Shown here one piece after another: positions 7,631 to 16,245 of a DNA stretch of 64,000 nucleotides (positions are counted from its first letter, which is position 1; the number at the start of each line of letters is the position of its first letter). Made by a program: the position numbers and the translations under genes. Origin of the DNA: an uncultured Candidatus Saccharibacteria bacterium (GTDB taxonomy: Bacteria; Patescibacteriota; Saccharimonadia; Saccharimonadales; Saccharimonadaceae). The notes beneath the pieces were generated by a model that had not been told where the DNA came from, did not search any database, and saw only the letters and a program-made list of their open reading frames with translations. Location of the stretch: NCBI GenBank assembly GCA_946414465.1, contig CAMKOP010000001.1:116714-180713 (forward strand). Direction: 5' to 3'.

Positions 7631-8494
7631 TTATTTCCTCCGAGATTTTTTATGTTTTTTAGATTTATCGTCGGTCTTGTCGTCGGTTTTATCGTCAGTC
7701 TTTTTAGTAGAAATCTCGACAAATTCTGGCGCGGTGGTCTTTTTCTTCTTCTTAATTTTAACGCTAATTGGCTGGGGAAGGTTAGCATCGGATACAGTCT
7801 TGACATCGGTGTCGATTTGGCCGTCGAGCATATTAATGACGCGAGTGGCATAGACTGTAAGGGATGGGTTGTGAGTCACCATAATAATAGTATTGCCTTC
7901 TTCGTGGACGGCTTTTAACTCTTCCATGACAATGTGAGAAGCGCGGGAATCAAGGTTACCGGTAGGCTCGTCAGCTAGAATAATCTCTGGATCGCCGACT
8001 ATGGCGCGGGCGATAGCGACGCGCTGTTGTTGACCGCCGGAAAGTTGGTAAGGAAGGTAGTATTCTCGTTCGTTGAGATGAAAACGCTTTAAGGCATTAG
8101 AAGCGGATTTTAGCTGAGCGGTCTTGGAATAGCCGGTGTAGACAAGAGGAAGAGCGACGTTTTCAATGACTGGTAAATCTTCGATGAGGTTGAAATTTTG
8201 GAAAACAAAGCCGATTTTCTTGGCACGGAGTCTGGCTTGGCGACGGGCCGAGATATTGGCGACGTTTTCGCCATTAAGGATATATTTGCCGCGGCTGGCA
8301 CGATCTAAGAGACCGATAATATTGAGTAAGGTAGTCTTGCCACAGCCACTAGGGCCCATGATCATAATAAATTCGCCACGTTTGATGGTGAGATCAAAAT
8401 CTTTCAGGGCAAAAGATTCGGTGTCGCCATAACCGTAGCGTTTGGTTAGACCTTGTAGTTCAATAATGATATTTTCGCTCACTTGTTTCTCCAT
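7631..8494 (-). CDS. MacB/LolD-type ABC transporter ATP-binding protein
   Basis: A 287-aa ATPase that powers the adjacent FtsX-type permease. Walker [10 protein letters not shown] is at 47-55; the signature LSGGQQQR and the Walker [13 protein letters not shown] follow in the usual order. After about residue 235 comes a lysine-rich tail with three TDDK repeats (plus-strand 7665-7700), likely unstructured and not needed for catalysis. The gene starts 7 nt downstream of tRNA-Ser(GGA) on the same strand, so the tRNA may be processed from the operon transcript. Confidence 0.95.
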   Translation of the reverse strand: MEKQVSENIIIELQGLTKRYGYGDTESFALKDFDLTIKRGEFIMIMGPSGCGKTTLLNIIGLLDRASRGKYILNGENVANISARRQARLRAKKIGFVFQNFNLIEDLPVIENVALPLVYTGYSKTAQLKSASNALKRFHLNEREYYLPYQLSGGQQQRVAIARAIVGDPEIILADEPTGNLDSRASHIVMEELKAVHEEGNTIIMVTHNPSLTVYATRVINMLDGQIDTDVKTVSDANLPQPISVKIKKKKKTTAPEFVEISTKKTDDKTDDKTDDKSKKHKKSRRK

Positions 8495-8500
8495 GTATTA

Positions 8501-8590
8501 TGGCGGAAAGGACAGGATTTGAACCTGCGAAAGAGTTGCCCCTTTACACGCTTTCCAAGCGTGCGCCTTAAACCACTCGGCCACCTTTCC
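8501..8590 (-). tRNA. tRNA-Ser (anticodon GGA)
   Basis: Class II tRNA on minus: acceptor GGAAAGG/CCTTTCC, discriminator G, encoded CCA, and anticodon stem CACGC/GCGTG closing TTGGAAA, so anticodon GGA (codons UCC, UCU). A long variable arm is present. It lies directly upstream of the ABC ATPase gene. Confidence 0.95.
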
Positions 8591-8669
8591 GCGTTTTAAT
8601 TATTTTAGCATAGAAAAATTGAAAAATGAAGGGGGAAATTGGTGAAATTTGGTGAGGTTTCTAGACAAT

Positions 8670-10379
8670 TTAGGTGCCGGCGATGCAACGGACTGTATGA
8701 CCATAGTATTTGTAGCCAACATACGAGCCGGGAGCAACACTATAATCATCGATACCGAAGTAATAACCACGATTAAGATTGTTCCCGGAAGTTGACCAAT
8801 AATTCCCCGCCTCGCTACGACTACTGATTAACGAACCAGATACATACCCAGGATGGATGAAATTATTAGGATATGAACGCCACTTTAAGGAAGCTACTGA
8901 GGTACCCTGATATATACCTGTACCACCCATAGCAATATCTAGCACTTCAAAATCTTTAGTGACATCTCCTCCAGTAGGTAAATGCCACCCTGCTGGACAA
9001 ATGTCACCAGGGGCTATGTAATTAGAACCATAGTCGCTACCGTATTTACCATGGCCTGCTGTAGCTGAATACCAGTTGTAATAGTTACCGTAGCTATATA
9101 CATTACTTGAGGCAGAGTAACCTGATGCAGTGTTGTTGGTGAAGAAAGTAGTATTGTTGGTAGCGAGCATAGATTGATCTTCGCAGTTGGATGAATTGGT
9201 TTTGCACCAAGCAGTGGTGGTTGGATCTGTAGTAGCTGAGAGATGGTTGGAAGTTGGTTTGCTATCGCTATCATTAGCTGAACTATACCACCAAGTGTTG
9301 GTGAGAGGAAGAGATGGGTTATGGGTGTTGGTAGACGATAGTTCTGGGGTATTATCTAATCTCAGGTTTTCTATCATCCAGCATTTGCCGTCAGCGAGTT
9401 TGGCTACGGCATAGACATCATTATCTCTAGCATCTTTAAGGGCGGTAACTTCACCTTGGCTGAGGTTGGAGCAACCAGTCCAGTTTTGTAGGTCGCCGGC
9501 GGATTTGATCCAGATGGCATAGAGGGAATAACCCTCATTGGAAAAATTATCTGGTGCAGCGATGGTCTGTTGTGGGCCGTATTTGATGCCATTGCCATTA
9601 ACGGCGTCACTCCAACCAGCAAAGCCATAGCCATCACGTTTGAAGTTAGAAGCCCAGAGTGGTACGCCATTGTTTAATTGAGCACTAGTAGGAGTTTGCT
9701 GCCCCATCTCACCCTCAACTGTAGTTAAGGAATTAGGGTTATAGCAAATCTTCCTAGCAGGACAGGATACAGGTTGAAGGGTAGGATCAGGATTCGCTAC
9801 AGCATAGAAGTTGATAGTGTTTAAGTAAGTACCTGCTGCTTGGTCAGTAGCTGCTTTGGCTCCTATTTTGAATTGGATGGTTTTATTGTCTGATGGATTA
9901 ATGGTACTTAAGAGTTGTTTTCCAGTAGCTCCTTCATCGTCATTATCTTTAGGTAGGCCTGAATAGTTAGACCAAGTAGAGCCACTGTCACTTGAGTAGC
10001 TAAAGCCCCATGTATTGTCAGTAGTTAGATTAGCTAGGTCTGCATTAGTAGCAATACTAGAAAACTTATAGGCTGAGTTAGTTTGATTGACTAAGTCTGT
10101 ATTAGTAGTCTTGGTACCAGAAGTAGCTGTCAAAACATAGCCTTGTGAGGCATTGGTTGCTACTGTGACATTAATAGTGTTAGAGTCTGAGACTGAGCCT
10201 GGAGCTAGGTTATTGATAAGCAGATCACCAGATAAGTTCACTGAAATAGTGGGATTAAAGGTGAAGCCGACGTCTACGTTGGAGGAATAGGTAAGGGCGG
10301 AAGAATTATTAACAAATATAATACTTAAAAATGCCATGCTACTGAGTGTGGTGGCGGCGATTTTGGTGACTAGCTTCAT
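8670..10379 (-). CDS. secreted surface protein with InlB-type repeat and FISUMP domain
   Basis: A 569-aa exported protein. A signal peptide covers residues 1-28. Residues about 30-195 form a Thr/Ser/Asn-rich beta domain. A short InlB/Listeria-Bacteroides-type repeat follows (YGFAGWSDAVNGNGIKYG and LYAIW). The C-terminal half resembles the FISUMP (Fibrobacter major paralogous) domain, with a Cys before KLADGKCWMIENLRL, then CPAGWHLPTGGD and a terminal YYGHTVRCIAGT. There is no LPXTG or C-terminal anchor, so retention on the surface is unexplained. GGGAG lies 5 nt before the ATG. Adhesion to another cell is a reasonable but unproven role. Confidence 0.75.
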   Translation of the reverse strand: MKLVTKIAATTLSSMAFLSIIFVNNSSALTYSSNVDVGFTFNPTISVNLSGDLLINNLAPGSVSDSNTINVTVATNASQGYVLTATSGTKTTNTDLVNQTNSAYKFSSIATNADLANLTTDNTWGFSYSSDSGSTWSNYSGLPKDNDDEGATGKQLLSTINPSDNKTIQFKIGAKAATDQAAGTYLNTINFYAVANPDPTLQPVSCPARKICYNPNSLTTVEGEMGQQTPTSAQLNNGVPLWASNFKRDGYGFAGWSDAVNGNGIKYGPQQTIAAPDNFSNEGYSLYAIWIKSAGDLQNWTGCSNLSQGEVTALKDARDNDVYAVAKLADGKCWMIENLRLDNTPELSSTNTHNPSLPLTNTWWYSSANDSDSKPTSNHLSATTDPTTTAWCKTNSSNCEDQSMLATNNTTFFTNNTASGYSASSNVYSYGNYYNWYSATAGHGKYGSDYGSNYIAPGDICPAGWHLPTGGDVTKDFEVLDIAMGGTGIYQGTSVASLKWRSYPNNFIHPGYVSGSLISSRSEAGNYWSTSGNNLNRGYYFGIDDYSVAPGSYVGYKYYGHTVRCIAGT

Positions 10380-10453
10380 ATTGCTCCCTATATATACAAA
10401 AATTAGACGTATAAAATAAGTATAACAATTATGAAAATAATGTGCAAGTTTTT

Positions 10454-11695
10454 TTATTTACGATTAAGAATAACTAGATTTTCGATGTGTGGGGTGTGTG
10501 GGAAGAAATTGAAGGTTTTAATAGTGTCGATTTGATATTTTTGGAGTAGTAGCTTGACGTCACGGGCCTGGGTAGCGGGGTTACAGGAAAGGTAAATAAT
10601 TCTCACCGGACAGACTGACAAGAGTCTATCGATCAATTTGGCGTCGCAACCGGCGCGGGGAGGGTCGAGGATGACCGTTAGTTCACTCTCGATATAACCT
10701 AGTGCTTCTTCTGACTTCGCGAAAACTGCCAGAGGGGAGTTTTTTCGGGGCGCGTCCACGACCCCTGTCGCCACAGGGGTCGTGGCGCTACTCCTCGCCT
10801 TGCCAGGCTCCGGACCCCCTTCAAAAACCCCCTCTTGGCAGTTTTTGCATAGCTCACGATAAGCGTGATTATCGGATTCGACGAGGGTGAGGTGGCGGTC
10901 AGAGGCGACCGAGAGGCCGATGGTGCCGACGCCAGAGTAGAGATCGAGGACTTTGTCGGTGGTGATGTGGCGTTTGATTTCGGTGAGGGCAGTCTCGTAG
11001 ACCGGGAGGTTGATTTGGAAGAAGCCGTTCGGTGAATATGAATATTCTCGTCCGAATATAGCATCAGTGAGGTTCTTGAAAACTGGATGGGGGTGGTGGT
11101 TCTCGTAAAGACCGCCCGATACCTCACCTTTTTGATTACAACGAAGTAATAGTGATTGATATTTACGAGCTTCTTCATGGCGATTATTGAGGTCGGTGAC
11201 GATTTGCTCGGCTTTTTGAAAAATTTCTGGGCGTTCGAGAGAGGATTTTGTGATGGGGGTTTTATGATGAGAACCACGGGCGTGAAAGGCGAGACTAATC
11301 TTATTAGTATTATTATCCCAGTAAAGAGCATACTCCATTTTATTACGATAATAATAGTCGTTTCCATCAGTGATAACTGGTGGTGGGGTAATATCAATCT
11401 GGTGTTCACGGAAAATTTCTGCGACTAGTTCGGATTTGAGCTTCAATTCATAATCATAATTAATAATCTGCCATGGTGAAGTAGATAAAAAGCAGTCATC
11501 TTTAGGCGCAACACGAAATGGTGAGGGATTTTCTATCTTTGTAGCAATAGCCTCGATATAGTGAGATTTATTTTTAGTGATTCGATATTCAGAAACAATC
11601 TCGCCAGGGAGAGCGTTCCAGAAAAAAATCTTCTTGCCGTCATCAAGTGTACCCAACGCTTGCCCACCTGGGATGATTTTGTCAACTTTTACCAT
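10454..11695 (-). CDS. RlmD/TrmA-family RNA (uracil-5)-methyltransferase with palindromic insert
   Basis: A 413-aa SAM-dependent enzyme that makes 5-methyluridine in rRNA or tRNA. An N-terminal TRAM-like segment (residues 1-60) precedes the methyltransferase fold, with LDLYSGVGTIGLSVA for SAM binding, DPPRAG at about 345 and the catalytic Cys in YLSCNPATQARD. The four-cysteine iron-sulfur site of classic RlmD is not evident, so the exact target is open. Residues about 284-324 are foreign to the family and are encoded by a palindromic DNA element (see that entry). TATAAT 7 nt before the ATG faces a second such promoter for the divergent gene at 11733. Confidence 0.88.
   Translation of the reverse strand: MVKVDKIIPGGQALGTLDDGKKIFFWNALPGEIVSEYRITKNKSHYIEAIATKIENPSPFRVAPKDDCFLSTSPWQIINYDYELKLKSELVAEIFREHQIDITPPPVITDGNDYYYRNKMEYALYWDNNTNKISLAFHARGSHHKTPITKSSLERPEIFQKAEQIVTDLNNRHEEARKYQSLLLRCNQKGEVSGGLYENHHPHPVFKNLTDAIFGREYSYSPNGFFQINLPVYETALTEIKRHITTDKVLDLYSGVGTIGLSVASDRHLTLVESDNHAYRELCKNCQEGVFEGGPEPGKARSSATTPVATGVVDAPRKNSPLAVFAKSEEALGYIESELTVILDPPRAGCDAKLIDRLLSVCPVRIIYLSCNPATQARDVKLLLQKYQIDTIKTFNFFPHTPHIENLVILNRK
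10722..10845. repeat. in-frame palindromic element inside the methyltransferase gene
   Basis: About 124 bp with imperfect outer inverted arms (AAAACTGCCAGAGGGG... at 10722 against its complement ending near 10845) and a perfect inner 13-bp hairpin, CCACGACCCCTGT (10756-10768) and ACAGGGGTCGTGG (10773-10785), around CGCC. It is far more GC-rich than the neighbouring DNA and adds about 40 codons without breaking the frame. This is the behaviour of Rickettsia-type palindromic elements. No second copy was noticed in the window. Confidence 0.7.
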
Positions 11696-11732
11696 AGTTT
11701 ATATTATACCAGAAATATGTTATAATAAAGAT

Positions 11733-13919
11733 ATGAGCGGGTCAGAGGTCTTACAGGAAAGCGAGAATTCTGCATTAGTTAATAATCAGATTGTTTCAAA
11801 CGTAGTCGGAAAGAAAACTAAGGTGAAGGGGGTTGGTAATCTTAAGGGTATTTCTGCACTAGGATTTGTGGCAGTGATGATTGTGGTTTTTGCAGTGATT
11901 TTTAATTCTGGGACTTTGATACCATCGGCAATTTCTGAGAGATTGATTGAAGAAACTGACGTGCAATATGCAGATGCAGTAGAGAGTAAGAAAATCATAT
12001 TTCAGCAGGCACTAATGGATGGGGAAATACCCGAAAATACGGCTGAAATATTGGGCAAGAATGGCGTGTTGGTGGGATATATGGATAATGGAGAATTTAA
12101 AGAAGGAAATAAACATAGTGGTGGTTTAGTATTGAAACAGGGTGATAAAATTATCACGCCAGAGAATTTTATTAATGAGACAAATAATAATATCGAATTA
12201 TATAATGCATTGGATAGTGCTACGTATAAGCGGGCAGCCTATTATTATGATGAGGCAGCAGAGGAAGTTTTTCAGAAGATCGGGACCAGTCGGAATAATT
12301 TTACGAGTGAATCGGATTTTGATGAGGTGATGGATGAAAAAATGAAGTCCGGAAGCGATATTAGTGTAAATAGCGTGTATTCAGCTGACAATGATGAAGG
12401 ACTTGAAGAAAGTGGGGTGGCAGCCAGTTCTAGTGATAAAGCAAGTGAATTTGTAGAGGAGGTTAGACAAAAGAACCCAGCTGGGAGCGCGACAGAATCA
12501 GCAATAAATACAGCAGATGCTTTGAAAGTGGCGGATACAACCGCAAAAGAGCAGCGTTCGGCTTTATTCTTCTCATTATTTATGGAAAACATTAGTAAGA
12601 TGAAAGCGGGGGAAGGGAATGAGGCAAAAATTAATGAGGCGATGAATTTCTTGTACGATGAGGCTGAAACTGAAGTAGTGGACGTAAATACAGGTGAAAT
12701 AGTCAAAACAAAGGGTACACCACTTGATTCGCCGAGTTTATATGCGGTGCTTGCAAACGAAAAAATTGATCCTAGTAACGTAGAAAACTATTCGTCGGAC
12801 CGGATTTTAAGAACAATTGAAAATCGTTCGAATACCAACGGTAATGGTGTAATGAATGGAACAGTAGCTTCGACTACGAGTGGCGTGAAAGGTTCGATTG
12901 GTAGGATGATTACAGATGGTATAGAATTAGCATCGTCGGCACTAGTAGATTTAGTTACCCCAACCGTGTCAAGCTCTCTTGTGGATAATTCATTTGACAC
13001 AATAAAAGGTGTAAAGGCAGGTGAGTTTTTGGTAGAGGGGGCAGTTAATACTGGTAAAATGTTAGCAAAAGCAAGTGGAGCGACAGCAGGTGACGAAGAG
13101 GCGGTGGTGGAATATGCACGACTAAACAATAAAATATTGGCGATGGACGCTAAGGTAGATAGAATGAATCGAAGCCCGTTTGATATTACGTCAAGAAATA
13201 CCTTCTTGGGGTCGATTGTTTATAATTTTTCGATCGCTTTAAATAAAGCTGGGGGAGGAGTAATGGCAAAAAGCACCGCGGTCTTTGGTAATGTAGGTAA
13301 GGCTGTGGGGTCACTTACTACTGGAGTTTATGCCGATTCGACTAATAACTATTTAACGAGTTTTGGTGTTTGCGAAACGATTGGTTCGATTGGCGCAGTT
13401 GGTTCGCCACAGTGTTCAGAGCCGGCGACGTTTGATACTTCGACACTAAATGACCCTTTTCATGACTCTGGGTTTATGAAGTTTGTCGAAGAGAATACCA
13501 CTTTATCTGGTGGAACACGGACGATTAATGACGATTCAATACTGGCGCAGTTTATTTTATATAACAATAATCGCGTAACACCAATTGGGGTAATGGATGG
13601 TGGAATACTGGATTCGCTATCGGGAGGATCTGATTCTATATCTTTTGTATCTGATATAATTCAGATGATTAAAATGCTACTTGGTACTTCAGAATCAGAT
13701 CAAAGAATTGCTTCGGGAGCGGCGTTTGTTAATTCAACTAGTAATGATGATTGGCAAACTTACAAATATGCACAAAGATATGTTTCTTTAGCGCGAGCGA
13801 CAGCATCACTAAGAAAGTATGCCGGCGACTCTACTGCTTATAATAATATCCAATTCTTTGAAGGTTCAGAAAATCCAGTAGTAGCGTTTACAAGGGAGTA
13901 TTACGCATCTCAACGCTAG
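11733..13919 (+). CDS. large membrane-anchored protein of unknown function
   Basis: A 728-aa protein that I do not recognise. A cytoplasmic N-terminus of about 40 residues with basic patches precedes one membrane helix at about 41-60 (LGFVAVMIVVFAVIF), followed by a long, Ser/Asn/Ala/Glu-rich, probably external region with no clear catalytic motif and only two cysteines (near 550-565, in GVCETIGSI and SPQCSEP). The start at 11733 is chosen because TATAAT at 11721-11726 lies exactly 6 nt before it; longer readings run into the opposite gene's promoter. The last 32 bases overlap the 3' end of recF on the other strand. A role at the cell surface or in the secretion system is only a guess. Confidence 0.8.
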   Translation: MSGSEVLQESENSALVNNQIVSNVVGKKTKVKGVGNLKGISALGFVAVMIVVFAVIFNSGTLIPSAISERLIEETDVQYADAVESKKIIFQQALMDGEIPENTAEILGKNGVLVGYMDNGEFKEGNKHSGGLVLKQGDKIITPENFINETNNNIELYNALDSATYKRAAYYYDEAAEEVFQKIGTSRNNFTSESDFDEVMDEKMKSGSDISVNSVYSADNDEGLEESGVAASSSDKASEFVEEVRQKNPAGSATESAINTADALKVADTTAKEQRSALFFSLFMENISKMKAGEGNEAKINEAMNFLYDEAETEVVDVNTGEIVKTKGTPLDSPSLYAVLANEKIDPSNVENYSSDRILRTIENRSNTNGNGVMNGTVASTTSGVKGSIGRMITDGIELASSALVDLVTPTVSSSLVDNSFDTIKGVKAGEFLVEGAVNTGKMLAKASGATAGDEEAVVEYARLNNKILAMDAKVDRMNRSPFDITSRNTFLGSIVYNFSIALNKAGGGVMAKSTAVFGNVGKAVGSLTTGVYADSTNNYLTSFGVCETIGSIGAVGSPQCSEPATFDTSTLNDPFHDSGFMKFVEENTTLSGGTRTINDDSILAQFILYNNNRVTPIGVMDGGILDSLSGGSDSISFVSDIIQMIKMLLGTSESDQRIASGAAFVNSTSNDDWQTYKYAQRYVSLARATASLRKYAGDSTAYNNIQFFEGSENPVVAFTREYYASQR

Positions 13920-14895
13920 TGATAATCACTTGATGGTTTTTGAAATTATCAATCAGGCAGCGACGACGAGTTTCGTCGAGTTCGGAAAAGACATCATCGA
14001 GTAAAATAAGTGGTTTTTGGTGGGTTTTTTGATAAATTAGATCAGCCTCGATAAATTTGAGGGCTAAAATAATTGAGCGACATTCGCCACGAGAGGCGGA
14101 ACCATCGGCGATTTTATGATTTAGTTTAAAAATATAATCATCGCGGTGTACACCAAAGGTGGTATGACCAAGATAGGAATCTTTTTGAAAACTTTCTTCT
14201 AGTTGTTTGAGGTATTTTTCTTCGTTTAGGTTTATGATGTCGGTTTTATATTTTAATTCAATAATATCTTGGTTTTTAGCGATGGATTGATAGGTGGTGG
14301 TGAGTTTTTGGTTAATTTCTTTAATATAGGATTGGCGCTTCCTAAATAAATCTACGCCATACTTCGATAATATAAGGTTCCAGGAAAAGAGAGCATCTTT
14401 GGTGAGAAAATCATTTTTTAGAAGTTCATTTCGCTGCTTTAAGGCTTTATTGTATTTTGACAAGCTAGTGGAATAGGTTTCGTTGAATTCGGAAAAAACT
14501 CGATCAAAATATTCACGGCGACGCCCGGGGGAGTGAGTAATTAAATTAAGATCTGAGGGTAAAAATAATATAACTGGGTACTTTTGGTTTTTGGGAAGGC
14601 GTTTAGTTTTTTTATCTAAGATATGGAATGTTTTGGTGGTACCATCATAAGTGGCGATGTTTTTTTCACCATTCATATACTCTAATTCAATACGATAATA
14701 ATCGGTGCCATTTTTGATAATATCTCGATCAGGAGCACGAAAACTTTTACCACGAGTAAGTATGTAAATAGCTTCTAAAACTGAAGTCTTACCACACCCA
14801 TTCTCACCCAAAATAAGAGAAGTTTCTTCTTTACATTCTAATTGATATGTAGAATGATTACGAAAATTAATTAGTTTGATAGATTTGATTATCAT
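13888..14895 (-). CDS. recF: DNA replication and repair protein RecF
   Basis: SMC-like ATPase (335 aa) that helps load RecA at gaps in single-stranded DNA. Walker A GENGCGKTS is at 30-38, the family-typical LRNFRNH-like start (KLINFRNHSTY) precedes it, and Walker B LILLDDVFSELDETRR is near 295-310. It shares one base with the start of dnaN upstream in the same direction, giving the classic dnaA-dnaN-recF order on minus. Length is slightly short of the usual 360 aa, but all motifs are present. Confidence 0.96.
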   Translation of the reverse strand: MIIKSIKLINFRNHSTYQLECKEETSLILGENGCGKTSVLEAIYILTRGKSFRAPDRDIIKNGTDYYRIELEYMNGEKNIATYDGTTKTFHILDKKTKRLPKNQKYPVILFLPSDLNLITHSPGRRREYFDRVFSEFNETYSTSLSKYNKALKQRNELLKNDFLTKDALFSWNLILSKYGVDLFRKRQSYIKEINQKLTTTYQSIAKNQDIIELKYKTDIINLNEEKYLKQLEESFQKDSYLGHTTFGVHRDDYIFKLNHKIADGSASRGECRSIILALKFIEADLIYQKTHQKPLILLDDVFSELDETRRRCLIDNFKNHQVIITSVEMRNTPL

Positions 14896-15995
14896 TATGA
14901 ACTAAGTGGCATTACTATATGAGTATATTTTTTATCTTTTTTATTACGGAGGATGGCGGGGGAAATATGGTCTGAAAACTCAAATTCTATTTCTTTGCTT
15001 TCTAGGGAATTGAGAGCATCTAGGATGAAGCGAGAATTAAAGTTAACGCGCCCGTTTTTATCAACTGAGGTTTCGATACTAGAATCGTTTTCTCCGTACT
15101 CATTAGCTACAGATTTAACTGAGAAAGTATCTGGGGATTTGGTCTCGCAAATAATAGAGCCACCAACTGAGCGAGCAAAGAGAGCGGCAAGTTTAGTAAC
15201 ACGGATTAATTCTTCGCGGTTTAGAGTGACTTTAATGTTGTTGTTTTTAGGAATGAGCTTTTGGTAGTCTGGATAACTAGTGTCAATGAGTTTTGAAATG
15301 ATTTCTACCTCACCAAGCCGGAAACGGACTAAATCATCATTGAAGGATATTTCAACTTCTTCCACATCATCACTAATAGAACGGAGGACTTCTTGTAAAG
15401 TAGAGGAGGGAACAATAGCTTTAACTTCACTCTTGACTTTATCGATGAGGATTTTTTCGGCGAGGCGATAACCATCGGTGGCAGCAATAGCGAGACAGTC
15501 ATTGTATGTATTAAAGAATACCCCAGTAAGGGCTGGACGAGTTAGATCGTTGGAGCTTGCTATAATTACTTGCGACATACTGCTTTTAAATTCATCTACG
15601 CCAACTTTATAAATAACAGCTTTCTTTTCTTCGAATTCTGGTAGTTCTGGAAAATCGTCTGCAATCGTACCATTAATAGTGGAGGAATACTTACCAGCTT
15701 TGATTTCTACTTTGGTATCTTTAGAGGAAATTTCAATGGTTTCATTTTTGGGAAGATTCGAAACGAACTCAGCGAGGAGTTTGGCTGGAATAGTAACTAC
15801 ACCATCCACTGAACTAGATACAGGTAAAAAATCAACCATAGCCATATCTAGATTAGTGGTGATGAGAGATACTTTTTTCTGGTCTACACGGATTAGGACA
15901 TTATTTAATATTGGGAGTGTAACTTTGCCGATAGCTATACGACTAACATTATTTAATGCGCGACTAAGTTTTTCTTGTGTAACTTTGATTTTCAT
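14895..15995 (-). CDS. dnaN: DNA polymerase III beta subunit (sliding clamp)
   Basis: A 366-aa ring-forming clamp that tethers the polymerase to DNA. The three repeated clamp folds are recognisable: LPILNNVLIR near the start, ALTGVFFNTYNDCLAIAATDGYRLA in the middle, and a C-terminal end, THIVMPL, that matches the family's terminal motif. It follows dnaA after a 250-nt gap that carries origin-like repeats, with GAAAGGAATTAA as its ribosome site. Confidence 0.97.
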   Translation of the reverse strand: MKIKVTQEKLSRALNNVSRIAIGKVTLPILNNVLIRVDQKKVSLITTNLDMAMVDFLPVSSSVDGVVTIPAKLLAEFVSNLPKNETIEISSKDTKVEIKAGKYSSTINGTIADDFPELPEFEEKKAVIYKVGVDEFKSSMSQVIIASSNDLTRPALTGVFFNTYNDCLAIAATDGYRLAEKILIDKVKSEVKAIVPSSTLQEVLRSISDDVEEVEISFNDDLVRFRLGEVEIISKLIDTSYPDYQKLIPKNNNIKVTLNREELIRVTKLAALFARSVGGSIICETKSPDTFSVKSVANEYGENDSSIETSVDKNGRVNFNSRFILDALNSLESKEIEFEFSDHISPAILRNKKDKKYTHIVMPLSS

Positions 15996-16015
15996 TTAAT
16001 TCCTTTCTATTAAAT

Positions 16016-16245
16016 TATTAATAATAGTATTAGTAGGGTCTGTGGAATAGTGGAAAATATTGCTTATAATTAGGGGTGATTTACTGGTGAAAAAATGAGT
16101 GGAAAAGGTGGGAAAAGTGGGTAAAAAGGTATGGTTTTCAACATAGAAACGACGCGATTTTAGTTTTTCACAAAAAAGTCCGCAAATAATACACTGGATT
16201 TTACTCAAGGTTTTACACAGGGTTTCCACATTTTGAATAAATTTA
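16016..16245. other. dnaA-dnaN gap: candidate origin unwinding region
   Basis: Seven TAN triplets (16016-16036, ending TAG TAT TAG TAG) are followed by GGGTC and then DnaA-box-like TGTGGAATA (16041-16049), AGTGGAAAA (about 16049 and 16098) and TTTCCACA (16223-16230). A triplet run next to a GC patch and a DnaA box is the layout of the bacterial basal unwinding system (DnaA-trio). G-rich GTGGGAAAA-type repeats fill 16090-16130. No ORF is credible here. Confidence 0.55.
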
